NCBI GenBank assembly: GCA_021818585.1
Contig: JAKATU010000017.1
Location: forward strand, 37,913-101,912
Direction of reading: 5' to 3'
Source: Acidobacteriota bacterium
Lineage (GTDB): Bacteria; Acidobacteriota; Terriglobia; Terriglobales; Acidobacteriaceae
DNA: 64,000 nt
Below the pieces are notes generated by a model, which searched no databases, was not told the DNA's origin, and saw only the letters and a list, made by a program, of their open reading frames with translations. Of the stretch, positions 8,267 through 18,060 are shown piece after piece (positions within the stretch are counted from its first letter, which is position 1; each line of letters opens with the position of its first letter). A program made the translations under genes and the position numbers.

Positions 8267-9217
8267 TTAGTGCGTGGGGGCTGTCTCGGCTGCGATGCAG
8301 GAGCGGAAATAGTCGAGGCTGAGGCGCAGGCCGGTTTCGAGATCGATTTTGGGCTCCCAGCCGAGGAGGCGTTTTGCCTTGGAGATGTTGGGCTGGCGCT
8401 GGGTGGGGTCGTCCTGAGGCAGCGGGAGGTAGACGATCTGGCTGGAGGAGCCGGTGACCTTGAGGACAGCTTTGGCGCACTCAATGATGGTCCACTCGTT
8501 GGGATTGCCGATGTTGGTGGGGAGGTGTTCTTTGGAACGCGAGAGGCGGAGGATGCCATCGACTTCGTCCGAGACGTAGCAGAAGCTGCGTGTCTGCTTG
8601 CCTTCGCCGTAAACGGTGAGGTCTTCGCCTTTGAGCGCCTGGATCATGAAGTTGGAGATGACGCGGCCGTCGTTTTTCTGGAGGCGCGGCCCGTAGGTGT
8701 TGAAGATGCGGACCATGCGGGTGTCCACGTGGTAGTAGCGATGGTAGGCCATGATGAGGGCCTCGGAGAATCGCTTGGCCTCGTCGTAGACGGAGCGTGG
8801 ACCGATGGGATTGACGTGGCCCCAGTAGTCTTCAGTCTGGGGATGGACGGCGGGGTCGCCGTAGCACTCGGAGGTGGATGCGTGGAGAAATTTTGCCTGG
8901 TAGCGGTGTGCGATATTGAGCGCGTTGCGGGTTCCGTCGGAGCCGACGCGGAGGGTTTCGACGCCGAGGCGTGCGTAGTCAACGGGACTGGCCGGAGAAG
9001 CGAAATTGAAGACGTAATCGACGGGGCCGAGGTCGAAGGGCTCGATGATGTCCTGCTGGACGAAGGTGTAGCGGGGCTCGTTCTGGAGGTGGCCTATGTT
9101 TTCGAGAGAGCCGGTGCAGAGATTATCGACACCGACGACGGAGTGGCCTTCGGCGAGCAGTGCATCGGTGAGGTGTGAGCCGAGGAAGCCGGCGGCTCCG
9201 GTAACGAGTACGCGCAT
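8267..9217 (-). CDS. UDP-glucuronate decarboxylase (UDP-xylose synthase)
   Basis: A 316-residue extended short-chain dehydrogenase/reductase. The N-terminal NAD-binding motif is [10 protein letters not shown] (residues 7-16), a STSECYGDP segment carries the substrate Ser/Thr, and the catalytic YxxxK is YDEAK. The body ([34 protein letters not shown]) matches the UXS type, which turns UDP-glucuronate into UDP-xylose for exopolysaccharide or LPS. The start at 9217 gives the family's compact N-terminus, and AGAGAG lies a few bases upstream; the longer open frame to 9589 is not needed. It precedes the pilin gene by about 80 bases on the same strand, but no functional tie is evident. Confidence 0.92.
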   Translation of the reverse strand: MRVLVTGAAGFLGSHLTDALLAEGHSVVGVDNLCTGSLENIGHLQNEPRYTFVQQDIIEPFDLGPVDYVFNFASPASPVDYARLGVETLRVGSDGTRNALNIAHRYQAKFLHASTSECYGDPAVHPQTEDYWGHVNPIGPRSVYDEAKRFSEALIMAYHRYYHVDTRMVRIFNTYGPRLQKNDGRVISNFMIQALKGEDLTVYGEGKQTRSFCYVSDEVDGILRLSRSKEHLPTNIGNPNEWTIIECAKAVLKVTGSSSQIVYLPLPQDDPTQRQPNISKAKRLLGWEPKIDLETGLRLSLDYFRSCIAAETAPTH

Positions 9218-9335
9218 GAATATCTCTCTTTTGAGCGGAATGCGTAACTGAGGTTGATATCTGATTGGATGGTAGCGAAGCGAACGAGGCGAGGGCAAAC
9301 AGAAGTGGAGCGATGTTCGTAGGATAGAGACAGGC

Positions 9336-10505
9336 GTGAAAGCGAACGGACTACAGGCGCGGATATGGACTTTGGCCGAGGAGGAGGGTTTCTCGGGCGC
9401 GGGGATGGCTGCCGTTCCGGAGCCGGGAAGCGCGGAGGATCTGCGCGAGCGGGAGCGGTATGAGGCATGGGTAGAGGCCGGACGCGCGGGAACGATGGAG
9501 TATCTGAAGCGCCGAAGCGAGGCGGGGCGATTGGTGCGGTCATCGCTGCGGGAGGCTGTTCCGTGGGTGCGGTCAGTAATTGTGTGCATGCTGAACTACA
9601 ACAGCGATGCTCCATATTCGACGGACGCGGCGCCCAAGGATGCGGGATGGATTGCGCGGTATGCGTGGAGCGGCAGCGGGGGAAGGCCTACGGATTATCA
9701 CAGGGTGATGCTGCGGCGGCTGGAGCGGCTGCGCGAGCGGCTGGCCGGAGAGTTTGGGGAGTTTGAGGCGCGGTGCTATGTGGATACGGGACCGCTGGTG
9801 GAGCGGGTGTATGCGCAGTATGCGGGACTGGGCTGGGTGGGCAAGAATACGTGCGTGCTGAACCAGAAGCTTGGTTCCTGGCTGTTTCTGGGTGTGATTT
9901 TGACGGGGTTGGAAGTGCCATCGGACGAGGCCGCACTGCCGGCGGCTGACCGGTGCGGGAGCTGTACGCGGTGTATTGATGCTTGCCCGACGCAGGCATT
10001 GGTGGCTCCGCGAGAGATGGATGCGAGCCGGTGCATTGCCTACCTGACGATTGAGCACCGTGGGAGCATTGCAGAAGAGCTGCGGGAGGGAATCGGCCGG
10101 CAGGTGTTCGGGTGCGATATTTGCCAGGATGTGTGCCCGTGGAATGGCCGGCGCAAGGCGCCGCTGGGTCGTGATCCGGAACTGGCGGTGCGGGGTGAAC
10201 TAGTGAATCCTGCGCTGGAGTGGCTGGCGGGGATGGATGAGGTTGCGTTTGGGGAATGTTTTTTCGGGTCGCCGGTGAAGCGGGCCAAGTTTGGGGGATT
10301 TCGCCGAAATGTGGCGATTGCGATGGGGAACAGCGGAAACATAGGGTTCTTGCCGCGACTGCGCGAGTGGGCAGATGCGGATGAAGAAGCGGTGGCCGAG
10401 GCGAGCCAGTGGGCGGTTGCCCGCCTGGAATGCGTGCGGGGCCTCCCGGAAGCGGGAAACCCGGACGTCAGAGAGCCTGGTCTCGAGGCTTCAGAAAAAA
10501 TCTGA
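9336..10505 (+). CDS. queG: epoxyqueuosine reductase
   Basis: A 389-residue cytosolic iron-sulfur protein performing the last step of queuosine synthesis in tRNA, reducing epoxyqueuosine with a cobalamin cofactor. The N-terminal cobalamin-binding and catalytic region contains [23 protein letters not shown]. Two [4Fe-4S] ferredoxin clusters follow: [16 protein letters not shown] with its partner Cys, and [13 protein letters not shown]. The C-terminal HEAT-like tail ([13 protein letters not shown]) is also typical. Translation starts at a GTG preceded by AGACAGG. It is divergent from the UDP-xylose synthase gene and convergent with the cold-shock gene. Confidence 0.93.
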   Translation: MKANGLQARIWTLAEEEGFSGAGMAAVPEPGSAEDLRERERYEAWVEAGRAGTMEYLKRRSEAGRLVRSSLREAVPWVRSVIVCMLNYNSDAPYSTDAAPKDAGWIARYAWSGSGGRPTDYHRVMLRRLERLRERLAGEFGEFEARCYVDTGPLVERVYAQYAGLGWVGKNTCVLNQKLGSWLFLGVILTGLEVPSDEAALPAADRCGSCTRCIDACPTQALVAPREMDASRCIAYLTIEHRGSIAEELREGIGRQVFGCDICQDVCPWNGRRKAPLGRDPELAVRGELVNPALEWLAGMDEVAFGECFFGSPVKRAKFGGFRRNVAIAMGNSGNIGFLPRLREWADADEEAVAEASQWAVARLECVRGLPEAGNPDVREPGLEASEKI

Positions 10506-10534
10506 GACGAGGATGGGCTTTTGGATCGGGATGT

Positions 10535-10741
10535 TTATGAGCCGCGAACCACATTGGCTGCGTTGAGCCCCTTGGGGCCCTGCTGACACTCGAATTCGAC
10601 GGCTTCGCCTTCGTTGAGTGTTTTGTAGCCCGAGTCCTGAATGGCTGAGAAATGGACGAATACGTCCTCACCACTGGACCGCTGAATGAAACCGTAACCT
10701 TTCGCTCCGTTAAACCACTTGACTACGCCTTGCTCTTTCAC
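10535..10741 (-). CDS. cold-shock-domain protein (CspA family)
   Basis: A 68-residue single-domain RNA/DNA-binding protein of normal Csp length. RNP1 is KGYGFIQ within [16 protein letters not shown]2 is VFVHF, and the end is [10 protein letters not shown]. Such proteins melt secondary structure in mRNA. A GTG at 10741 is used, with a strong AGAGGAG six bases upstream; the open frame extending to 10861 is leader, not coding. The long region before it would provide the kind of 5' leader that controls csp genes, although expression on cold cannot be read from the sequence. Confidence 0.93.
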   Translation of the reverse strand: MKEQGVVKWFNGAKGYGFIQRSSGEDVFVHFSAIQDSGYKTLNEGEAVEFECQQGPKGLNAANVVRGS

Positions 10742-11127
10742 AGCAACTCCTCTTGTTATGGGCGATTGTCCGCCTCTTGTTTCCCCCAATAACAGCAAAA
10801 GCTCCGTTTCCGCGCGAATAGCGCAGATTTCGGAAGCCTTACCGCCCTCGGGCGGGCACAAAAGGTATTACTTTTGCAAAACATCAATAAACGGCCTTCC
10901 CAACAACAACTTAGCCCGGAAATAGCGAGAGCTAAATCGTGACCTTGTTATGGCAGGAACCGGACCGTAAATCAAGGGAAAAATGCATAGTGGGGCAAAA
11001 ATCTGCCCAGACGGGGCAGGAAATGGGTTCGGCGGGGTGAAACGAGGGAATTTGGAACCGTCATGGTGGCAAATGGGGGTTTTGGCGGGGAGGGTCCAGA
11101 CGGGTTCCAGAATAGTATGAGAAGAGA
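10742..11127. other. intergenic region holding the csp leader
   Basis: About 390 bases between the divergent csp and BrkB genes, with no convincing gene. Near the csp end is a ribosome-binding site (AGAGGAG on minus). A compact GC hairpin at 10845-10858 (CCGCCC..GGGCGG) would form in the csp 5' leader. The stretch 10859-10910 is AT-rich and may hold the csp promoter, though I could not pick a convincing -35/-10 pair. The part nearest 11127 should hold the BrkB promoter. Confidence 0.5.
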
Positions 11128-12060
11128 TTGATCCGAGTTGAGGAAATGTCCACCCAAGAGCCTAAGAGCCTGCTGCCCCGCCTGCTGCATTATCTGTCTC
11201 CGCGGGAGTTGTGGCTGCACATTGTGTCCCTGGCGCGGTATTTGAGCCGCACGGAGGTGCATACGTACGCCTTCAGCGTGGCGGCGAATGCGATTTTGTC
11301 GTTGTTTCCGTTCATCGTGATCCTGTTTACGGTGTCGCGGGAGGTGTTTCATTCGCAGGCGATGACGGCGATGGTGGCGAACATGGTGAGCTATTTTCTG
11401 CCGTCGAACCAGAGCTTTGTCATCCGGAATATGGCGCTGCTGGTGCATCCGCGAGGGCGGGTGCAGATCTTTTCGATGGTGATGCTGCTGATTACGTCTT
11501 CGAGCGTGTTTATGCCGCTGGAGGTTGCTCTGAATCAAGTTTGGGGAGTGAAGAAGAGCCGGGCTTACCTTTGGAACCAGCTTTTATCGCTGGGGCTGGC
11601 GATCGGCGTGGGCGTGCTGGCTGTGGTGTCGGTGGCGCTGGCGGCGGCGCAGAGCAAGATACTGGCGATTCTGTTTTTCGGGCACACGGATAACATCTTT
11701 TTTGATTTTCTGACGCATATGTTTCTGAGTATCTCGGCTGCATTTTTGAGCGTGGGGATCTTTTTTTTGACCTACTGGCTGCTGCCGAACCGGAGGGTTC
11801 CGGCGCGGGCAGTGCTGCCGGCGGCGATTGCGACGGGGCTGATCTGGGATGCGGCCAAGGCTGTTTATGTGATGGTGCTGCCGTGGATGGATCTGCGGTC
11901 GGCATACGGGCCGTTTGCGGTGTCCGTGACACTGATGATCTGGGCATTTCTGACGGGTTTGCTGCTGCTGTCCGGGGCACATTTTTCCGCGACGCGATAT
12001 GCGCGGCAGGTGGCGCGGGAGGCCGATCAAGGGGAGATGGCGGATAGGTCGCGGAATTAA
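11128..12060 (+). CDS. YihY/BrkB-family inner-membrane protein
   Basis: About 305-310 residues with six membrane spans and the family's conserved stretches: SVAANAILSLFPFIVIL near residue 50, the IFSMVMLLITSSSVFMPLEVALNQVWGV region split over two helices, and a C-terminal YGPFAVSVTLMIWAFLTG. The biochemical role of YihY/BrkB proteins is unsettled; older ribonuclease BN labels are wrong. Two starts are possible: TTG at 11128 with AGAAGAGA upstream, or ATG at 11146 with GAGGAA rather close. The PP2C gene begins three bases after the stop, so the two probably share an mRNA. Confidence 0.85.
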   Translation: MIRVEEMSTQEPKSLLPRLLHYLSPRELWLHIVSLARYLSRTEVHTYAFSVAANAILSLFPFIVILFTVSREVFHSQAMTAMVANMVSYFLPSNQSFVIRNMALLVHPRGRVQIFSMVMLLITSSSVFMPLEVALNQVWGVKKSRAYLWNQLLSLGLAIGVGVLAVVSVALAAAQSKILAILFFGHTDNIFFDFLTHMFLSISAAFLSVGIFFLTYWLLPNRRVPARAVLPAAIATGLIWDAAKAVYVMVLPWMDLRSAYGPFAVSVTLMIWAFLTGLLLLSGAHFSATRYARQVAREADQGEMADRSRN

Positions 12061-12062
12061 GA

Positions 12063-14429
12063 GTGCGAGTGCAGCGCGAGGGGCGGGGTTCGCGCTACAC
12101 TCACTTAACAGTGAGTCGGCTGAGAGATTTTGAAAGCAAATTTTTTGGCAAGCTGCGCCGCCCTGCTCCGACAGGCTGGGTGCGGCGTACCGCGTTCTGG
12201 CTGCTGTTGATCTGCGTGGCCTGCGGGCTGCTGGGGTTGCTGCCGGGTGGGGTGGGCGCGGTATTTCAGGCTATTTCCGATGTGGTGCTGGTGGTGCTGG
12301 TGCCTCTGGGCGCGGTGCTGCTGGTCCAGTACATTTTTGGGCATTTTCTGTGGAAGGTGCGCAATCGGCTGATTTTGACCTATTTGCTGATGGGCCTGAC
12401 GCCGGTGGTGTTGTTTGTGACGCTGGCGGGCGTGTCGCTGTATATCTTCTCGGGACAGTTTGCGATTTTTGCCGGCACGGCGGCGGAGCATGCGGAACTG
12501 GTACAGATTGCGGCGCAGAACCATGTATTTGCGAGCCGGCTCGGGCAGGAAGTGACATCGGGGGTTCCGCTGAGCAAGCTTTCTTTGCCGGGGGTGAAAG
12601 ATCTGGCGACGATGAAGGATTTTCCAGACATGCGGATGGCCATTTTTGTAGATGGCAAGTCTGTGAGGATGACTCCTTCGAACATGAATGCCGATGACAT
12701 CCAGAAGGTTCCGCCGTGGGTTGGGGAGCGTGATTTTGAAGGGATCGTTTTTGATCGGGGTCATTTGTACCTGCGCGCGATCGACGGCGCCGTCGCGGGT
12801 TCTCATTGGATTTCGGTGATCAGCAGCGTTCCTCTGGGGCAAAAGAACGTCGACCGGATTGCCGCGGGATTGGGCACGGTGACGATATTGCCCAATACTG
12901 CCTTTGCCGATGTCAGTCAGAACACGACGGTGACGCTGGGTCCGACCGGGATCGTGACATCGAAAGGCGTTGCGGGAGGGGGAAGTTCGTCAGGAGAGAA
13001 AGCAGCGGTTCGGGGATCGTCGGAGACGGCGAATGGCAAGTCTGACTTTGCGATTCATGTTGTTCGTCCGGGGTCATTAGCGGCAAAGGAGGCGGCAGAG
13101 GAGGCGGCAGAGGCCGCGAAGCAGACGCCGGACCAGCAGCTTGCGGCTCTGGAGGGTGAAGGTGTGGTGACGGGCGGGCAATTGCCCAAAGCGCAGCACT
13201 TTTACGATGTTCCGGTAACATTTGCCGCTCCGCTAGGAACGACGAACTGGAGCACGGGTCAGCAGCACGAGGCGATCGTGCATGTGAATTCGCGGCCGTC
13301 GTTGCTGTATCAGCGTTTGTTCAACACTTCGCTGCGTGTGGGGAATATTTTTCGTGATGTGTTGATTGGCCTGGCGGCGTTTTTTGGCCTTCTGGAGCTT
13401 TTCGCTTTCTATGGCGCGATGCGGTTGAACCGGACGATTACGAAGTCGATTCGGGATCTTTACCGAGCGACTGAGGCGATTGATCACGGGGATTTTGAGC
13501 ATCGGATCGTGGTGAAGCGGAAGGATCAACTGGCGGCACTAAGCCAGTCGTTCAACGACATGACCGCATCGCTGGAGCGGCTGCTGGAGGAACAGAAAGA
13601 GAAGCAAAAGCTGCAGAGCGAACTGGCGATTGCGCAGGAGGTGCAGGCGAACCTGTTTCCCGGAGCGAACTTGCAGATGGGGCCGCTGGATGTATATGGG
13701 ATTTGCCTTCCGGCGCGGACGGTGAGTGGGGATTACTACGACTTCCTGGTGCTGGGGAAGAAATCGATGGGGCTTGCGCTGGGGGACATCAGCGGGAAGG
13801 GGATCTCCGCGGCGCTGCTGATGGCTACGCTTCATTCCGCGGTGCGCGCCTACCGTTTTGCCGGGCATGAGATGGCGCTGGCGGCGCAGAATCTGCTGAT
13901 TAAGGCGGGGCAGCAGAGTGGTGAGTTCGAGGCTGAGAGCGGACGGTTGTTTACGCAGCCCGCGAGCGTGATGAGACTGCTGAACCGTCATTTGTACCGT
14001 AGCACGCAGCCGGCGAAGTACGCGACCTTGTTTCTTGCGCATCTAGAGGTTGAGACGCGGCAACTGACTTATGCGAATGGCGGCCAGTTGCCTCCGCTGC
14101 TGCTGCGCAGCGACGGTTCAGTGGACCGGCTTGACCTTGGCGGCACGGTGGTGGGGCTGATTGACAACGTGGCTTACGAGCAGGGCGTGGAGCAGATGGA
14201 GCCGGGGGACATTCTGATTGCGTACAGCGATGGCGTGACGGAGCCGGAGAATGAGTTTGGAGACTTTGGCGAGGACCGGCTGGTGGATGTGGTGCAGCGG
14301 CACCGGCATTTGCCGCTGGAGGTGATTGCCAGCCAGGTGATGCATGCTTTGCGGGCGTGGATTGGGGACCAGGAGCAGCCGGACGATATTACTCTGGTGC
14401 TAGCCCGCTATGGGCACGCGGAAGCCTGA
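12063..14429 (+). CDS. membrane HAMP-PP2C (SpoIIE/RsbU-type) protein phosphatase
   Basis: A 788-residue signalling protein. Three N-terminal hydrophobic spans (about residues 40-130) are followed by an extracytoplasmic sensor region with an Ala/Glu-rich insert, another span near 435-452, a HAMP linker (about 452-505, with RLNRTITKSIRDL and EAIDHGDFEHRI), a coiled coil and a C-terminal PPM/SpoIIE phosphatase domain (about 520-788). That domain has metal-binding motifs SGDYYDF, LGDISGKG and AYSDGVTE and ends DDITLVLARY. Such proteins dephosphorylate anti-sigma-factor antagonists; no partner anti-sigma gene is nearby. A GTG start at 12063 is used, and an internal start after the first 16 residues is also possible. 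Confidence 0.88.
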   Translation: MRVQREGRGSRYTHLTVSRLRDFESKFFGKLRRPAPTGWVRRTAFWLLLICVACGLLGLLPGGVGAVFQAISDVVLVVLVPLGAVLLVQYIFGHFLWKVRNRLILTYLLMGLTPVVLFVTLAGVSLYIFSGQFAIFAGTAAEHAELVQIAAQNHVFASRLGQEVTSGVPLSKLSLPGVKDLATMKDFPDMRMAIFVDGKSVRMTPSNMNADDIQKVPPWVGERDFEGIVFDRGHLYLRAIDGAVAGSHWISVISSVPLGQKNVDRIAAGLGTVTILPNTAFADVSQNTTVTLGPTGIVTSKGVAGGGSSSGEKAAVRGSSETANGKSDFAIHVVRPGSLAAKEAAEEAAEAAKQTPDQQLAALEGEGVVTGGQLPKAQHFYDVPVTFAAPLGTTNWSTGQQHEAIVHVNSRPSLLYQRLFNTSLRVGNIFRDVLIGLAAFFGLLELFAFYGAMRLNRTITKSIRDLYRATEAIDHGDFEHRIVVKRKDQLAALSQSFNDMTASLERLLEEQKEKQKLQSELAIAQEVQANLFPGANLQMGPLDVYGICLPARTVSGDYYDFLVLGKKSMGLALGDISGKGISAALLMATLHSAVRAYRFAGHEMALAAQNLLIKAGQQSGEFEAESGRLFTQPASVMRLLNRHLYRSTQPAKYATLFLAHLEVETRQLTYANGGQLPPLLLRSDGSVDRLDLGGTVVGLIDNVAYEQGVEQMEPGDILIAYSDGVTEPENEFGDFGEDRLVDVVQRHRHLPLEVIASQVMHALRAWIGDQEQPDDITLVLARYGHAEA

Positions 14430-14458
14430 GCCAAACGGGTGCGTGGGCGGGTTTAAGG

Positions 14459-15751
14459 CTATTTGACCGCGAAGGTTTTCACTGCAATCGCGTTGGGGTG
14501 GCTGCCCGCTGGCAGTAGGGTGAAGAGGCGGCCCGCGACCGGAACTCCATGCTGGGTGTAGGCGAGGGTGCGAACGACGGAGACGTCGCCTGAGTTCTGA
14601 TCGGCGGCGAAGAGCCAGAATCCATCGGAGGAAAATGCGAGCGCGTTGGGTCCGTCGCCGACCTGGACGGTGTTGATGAGCTTGCCGTAGTCGATGGAGT
14701 AGACGCCGATGGTGTTGGCGTTGAAGTTGGTGACCCAGAGGGTAGAGTCGTCGGAGCCGACGATGCCGTAAGTGGGCTGAGCGCCGACGAGATAGGCGCC
14801 GCCAACTTCATTGGTGCTGGTGTCGATCTCGGAGATGGTGTCGCTGCCGAAGTTGGAGACGAAGATTTCGCCGCCGTCGGGCTTGAGCGCGAGGTGCACG
14901 GGGGTGGCGCCGACATCGAGCAGGGCTAGCTCGCGGTCTGGCAGGGTGCGGCGGTTGGGATGGTTCTTGTCGGGATGCTGGGCGAGGCCGATCACCATGA
15001 CGTGGCGGCTTCCGGTGCATGCGATGAATGCCTTGGAGGAGTCAGGGAGGATGACGGCGTCAGAGGCCTGAGGACAGCCGGACCAGACGCTGCGCACTTT
15101 GTCGGTGTGCGGATCGATGATGGAAACACTGCCGCTTTTCTTGTTTGCGACGACGAGGCTGTCTCCGTTGGGAGCGAGGCGCGCGATTTGGGGATCTTCT
15201 CCTACGCCGATGACGGCGATCTGCTTGCGCTTTTTGAGGTCGATGACGGAGACGCTGTTGGAGCCGCTGTTGGCGACGTAGGCGCGCTGACCAGTAGGGG
15301 CGACGTCAATGAAGTGAGGCCGCCGCTGGACGGGGATGGTGCTGACGACGGTATTGGTTTCCGCGTTGATGACAGAGATGGAGCCGTTGCTGCCGCGGTT
15401 GCCGGTATTGACGACGTAAACCTCGTTAGTGGAGGGACTTGCGGCGATGCCGTCCGGATGCTGGCCAACCTGAATGGTGCGGTCGACGCGGAGGTATTTG
15501 ACGTTGAGAACGGTGACGGTATTGCTGCCGCCGTTGGTGACGTAGGCGTATTCTCGCAGGTTGGAGGGGTAGCGCGGCAGGTGTTTGCGCGAGCATCCGG
15601 AGATCAGAAGCGCGGCTGCGGAGAGCGAACAAAAAAGGGCACAGGAGATGCGGCGTCCGTGACGCCGCCCCCTGGACGTAGAGTTTGCCGGGACGCGATT
15701 AGAGGGCTGCAGGGCTGGTGGCTCCCACGCTTTCAGTGATGTTGATGCCAC
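14459..15751 (-). CDS. YVTN-type beta-propeller lipoprotein
   Basis: A seven-bladed propeller of YVTN/40-residue repeats: [64 protein letters not shown] and [15 protein letters not shown]. An N-terminal hydrophobic stretch ends in a lipobox LISGC, so the mature protein is probably a membrane-anchored lipoprotein. The start is uncertain. No ATG fits, and I drew a GTG at 15751 with AGGAA seven bases upstream; it overlaps the last 53 bases of aroF and gives a long basic n-region. Function unknown; other propellers of this class bind proteins or ligands in the periplasm. Confidence 0.75.
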   Translation of the reverse strand: MASTSLKAWEPPALQPSNRVPANSTSRGRRHGRRISCALFCSLSAAALLISGCSRKHLPRYPSNLREYAYVTNGGSNTVTVLNVKYLRVDRTIQVGQHPDGIAASPSTNEVYVVNTGNRGSNGSISVINAETNTVVSTIPVQRRPHFIDVAPTGQRAYVANSGSNSVSVIDLKKRKQIAVIGVGEDPQIARLAPNGDSLVVANKKSGSVSIIDPHTDKVRSVWSGCPQASDAVILPDSSKAFIACTGSRHVMVIGLAQHPDKNHPNRRTLPDRELALLDVGATPVHLALKPDGGEIFVSNFGSDTISEIDTSTNEVGGAYLVGAQPTYGIVGSDDSTLWVTNFNANTIGVYSIDYGKLINTVQVGDGPNALAFSSDGFWLFAADQNSGDVSVVRTLAYTQHGVPVAGRLFTLLPAGSHPNAIAVKTFAVK

Positions 15752-16772
15752 GGGGAATGTTCCTGTGGAGGATGCCGGCGATCTGGCTGCACTCGGTGAA
15801 GAGCTGCTCGTACTGCTCGGGGTAGATGGACTGTATACCGTCAGAGAGAGCCTTGTCGGGCTGGTTGTGGACTTCGATGATGAGCCCATCTGCGCCGACG
15901 GCGACGGCCGCGCGAGCGAGCGGGGTGACCTTGTTGCGCTTGCCGGTGCCGTGGCTGGGGTCGACGATGATAGGCAGGTGGCTGAGGCGCTTGACGGCAG
16001 GAACGATGCTGAGGTCGAGGGTGTTGCGGGTGTGGTCAGTGAATGTGCGGATGCCGCGCTCGCAAAGGATGACCTGATAGTTGCCTTCGCTCATGATGTA
16101 CTCGGCGGCCATGAGGAGCTCTTCGAGGGTGGCGGCCAGGCCGCGCTTGAGCAGGACGGGCATGCGCTTGCGTCCGGCGGCGCGGAGGAGCGAGTAGTTC
16201 TGCATGTTGCGCGCGCCGATCTGAATGACGTCAGCGTACTGGGCGACGAGATCGAGGGCTTCGGAGTCGATGGCTTCCGTGACGATGCGCATGCCGAAGC
16301 GCTCGCGGATTTCCGTCATGATCTGGAGGGCCTGCTCGCCGAGGCCTTGGAAGGCGTAGGGCGAAGTGCGCGGCTTGTATGCGCCTCCGCGGAAGAACTG
16401 GGCGCCGGTTTTAGCAATGGCTTCAGCTGTGGCGAAGGCCTGCTCGCGGGATTCGATGGAGCAGGGGCCTGCGATCATGGCGAGGTCGCGTCCGCCGATG
16501 GTGGCGTCTGTACCGGGGAATCGGATGACGGTGTCTTCTTCCTTGAGGTCGCGGCTGACGAGTTTGTAGGGTTTGGAGACGCGGATGACTTCCGCGACGC
16601 CGGGGAGTTCTTCCAGATTGCCGGGCTCGATCTGGCCCTGGTTGCCGGTGATGCCGATGGCAGTGCGCTGTGCGCCGGGCAGGGGATGGGGGCGGAAACC
16701 GAGTTGTTGAATCTGGTCGCAGACGGCCTGAATCTGGTCAGGGGTGGCCTGCGGTTTCATGACGACCAGCAT
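15699..16772 (-). CDS. aroF: 3-deoxy-7-phosphoheptulonate (DAHP) synthase, AroF/AroA-beta type
   Basis: A 357-residue cytosolic enzyme joining phosphoenolpyruvate and erythrose 4-phosphate, the first step to chorismate. Residues 1-75 form the ferredoxin-like regulatory domain found in Thermotoga-type enzymes. The barrel follows, with [47 protein letters not shown], and [11 protein letters not shown] carrying the metal-binding His. Start ATG at 16772 with AAGGAAGG nine bases upstream. The N-terminal domain suggests allosteric feedback by an aromatic amino acid. Its 3' end overlaps the proposed start of the propeller lipoprotein gene. Confidence 0.95.
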   Translation of the reverse strand: MLVVMKPQATPDQIQAVCDQIQQLGFRPHPLPGAQRTAIGITGNQGQIEPGNLEELPGVAEVIRVSKPYKLVSRDLKEEDTVIRFPGTDATIGGRDLAMIAGPCSIESREQAFATAEAIAKTGAQFFRGGAYKPRTSPYAFQGLGEQALQIMTEIRERFGMRIVTEAIDSEALDLVAQYADVIQIGARNMQNYSLLRAAGRKRMPVLLKRGLAATLEELLMAAEYIMSEGNYQVILCERGIRTFTDHTRNTLDLSIVPAVKRLSHLPIIVDPSHGTGKRNKVTPLARAAVAVGADGLIIEVHNQPDKALSDGIQSIYPEQYEQLFTECSQIAGILHRNIPRGINITESVGATSPAAL

Positions 16773-16895
16773 GACTTGGGACCTTCCTTTATCTGCTTAG
16801 TTTAGCGTAACGGGGCGTTTGGGAAGGAGATTTGGTGGGAGCGAGTGCGTGATGAGGAGGGTACTGCAACTCCTGCAGCGCTGCGCGTGGGAAAG

Positions 16896-16928
16896 TGCGA
16901 CGAGGCCGCGGATGACGGCCTCGTCGCA
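16896..16928 (-). terminator. strong hairpin downstream of ccmCD
   Basis: A perfect 13-base-pair inverted repeat (TGCGACGAGGCCG, a 7-base loop, then its complement) between ccmD and aroF. On the minus strand it is followed by CTTTCCC, a short pyrimidine run, so it probably ends the ccmC-ccmD transcript and insulates aroF. A repeat-type palindrome is the alternative. Confidence 0.6.
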
Positions 16929-16929
16929 T

Positions 16930-16977
16930 GAGTAGCGCGTCCGGCTCGGCACAGGGGCCGATGCCCGCGCGCTACTC
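16930..16977 (-). repeat. long inverted repeat overlapping the ccmD stop
   Basis: Ten bases GAGTAGCGCG at 16930-16939 pair with CGCGCTACTC at 16968-16977, with a GC-rich interior that can fold further. The right arm contains the ccmD stop codon (TAG, read on minus). With the neighbouring hairpin it makes a tandem stem-loop array just after ccmD. It may act as a second terminator or in mRNA 3' end protection. Confidence 0.5.
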
Positions 16978-17088
16978 GGTGTGTTTGCCGCGCTGGAGTC
17001 GAACGACGACGTAGGCGGCGTAGGCGAGCTGGATGATCCAGGTGAAGGCGTAGGCGAGATGCAGATGGGAGCGGTCCAATGCGTTCAT
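16972..17088 (-). CDS. ccmD: CcmD-like small haem-exporter subunit
   Basis: A 38-residue protein beginning MNALDRSHLHLAYAF, with one membrane span (about 12-30) and a basic tail LQRGKHTE, the size and layout of CcmD. CcmD binds CcmC and helps release haem-loaded CcmE. The ATG overlaps the ccmC stop (ATGA at 17085-17088), as is usual for ccmCD pairs. CcmD sequences are poorly conserved, so the call rests mainly on position, length and topology. Confidence 0.75.
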   Translation of the reverse strand: MNALDRSHLHLAYAFTWIIQLAYAAYVVVRLQRGKHTE

Positions 17089-17789
17089 GGCATTACCTCC
17101 AGAGACTGCTGCGCGGCTCTTTCTTCGGCGAGCTGGTCGCGGTGTGCGCTGGCGTAGCGTAGCGAGGCGATGAGAATACCCCACATGAGCCATCCGGCGA
17201 TGTTCCACCAGACGGCGGGCATCATGCTGGCGGCGATACCGGAGTGGGGTCCGCCGAAGAAGACCGGCTTGGGGTGCTGGGTGCGCCACCAGCGGGTGGA
17301 CATGTAGACGATGGGCACGTCGACGTAGCCGAAGATGGCCATGACGGCGGCGAGGGTGCGCATGGGCGGGCCGGCGGCGAGGCGGCGCAGCAGCAGGTAG
17401 GCGATGTAAATGAGCCAGAGAACAAAGGTGGAAGTGAGGCGCGGATCCCACGTCCACCAGATTCCCCAAACGGCGCGGCCCCAGAGCGAGCCGGTAACGA
17501 GGCCGATGGTGCAGTAGACGACGCCAATTTCCGCCGAGGCGAGGGCGAGGGAATCGGCGTTCATGGCGAGGGCAGGCTTGTTGTTCCGGACGGCGAGGTA
17601 GGTGATGGAACAGATGAGGTTGATGAGGAAGAAGAGCCCCATGCCGCACCATGACGCGAAGTGATAGTAGAAGATACGTTGTACGTTGCCCTGGGAGGCA
17701 TCGGGGGGCACGACGTACATGGCTACGTAAAAGCCTTCGGCGAGTACACCCATAGTCGCCACGAACCAGAGCCAGCGGAAGAGCTTCAT
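17085..17789 (-). CDS. ccmC: CcmC haem-handling inner-membrane protein
   Basis: A 234-residue polytopic protein with six spans. The periplasmic tryptophan-rich WWD signature reads VWGIWWTWDPRLTS, and flanking histidines (YYHFASW in one loop, and later) fit the haem ligands. CcmC loads haem onto CcmE for transport to the CcmF lyase. The ATG at 17789 has AAGGAAAT upstream. A CRP/FNR-like box and a TATACT -10 lie in front, so it seems to be its own transcription unit with ccmD rather than a simple extension of ccmEAB. Confidence 0.93.
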   Translation of the reverse strand: MKLFRWLWFVATMGVLAEGFYVAMYVVPPDASQGNVQRIFYYHFASWCGMGLFFLINLICSITYLAVRNNKPALAMNADSLALASAEIGVVYCTIGLVTGSLWGRAVWGIWWTWDPRLTSTFVLWLIYIAYLLLRRLAAGPPMRTLAAVMAIFGYVDVPIVYMSTRWWRTQHPKPVFFGGPHSGIAASMMPAVWWNIAGWLMWGILIASLRYASAHRDQLAEERAAQQSLEVMP

Positions 17790-17821
17790 AAATATTTCCT
17801 TAGTGGGTTACGTGCGAGTTC

Positions 17822-17827
17822 AGTATA
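17822..17827 (-). promoter_or_regulatory. predicted -10 box of ccmC
   Basis: TATACT on the minus strand (five of six consensus bases), placing a start of transcription near 17815, about 25 bases before the ccmC ATG. No good -35 hexamer is seen 17 bases upstream; the CRP/FNR-like box occupies that area, as expected for an activator-dependent promoter. Confidence 0.5.
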
Positions 17828-17849
17828 GGGGGGCAGAGATTTGAATGTA

Positions 17850-17865
17850 AGTGATTTGGCTCACT
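17850..17865. promoter_or_regulatory. CRP/FNR-family-like box upstream of ccmC
   Basis: AGTGATTTGGCTCACT, an inverted repeat with the GTGA-N6-TCAC core of CRP/FNR-type sites and symmetric outer bases. Its centre is about 30.5 bases upstream of the TATACT -10, hence about -42.5 from the expected start of transcription, the position of a class II activator. The same arrangement occurs at ccmE and ccmF. Inferred from pattern only. Confidence 0.55.
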
Positions 17866-18060
17866 CAATGACGCACGAGAGCAGGTTGCAGGGCTTGTAA
17901 AGCCGGGGAAAATTTGGCCAGAAAGATGCGGACGGAGCGAGCAAAAGCAGAAAAGAAGAACGCGGAGCGTATTTTTGAACAGGATATTTCTGGCCGGGGC
18001 CATTTTGCCATAAAACTCGCGGCGCGTTTGCCCCATCTGTAAGTGGAAAGGGGGCAGGGC

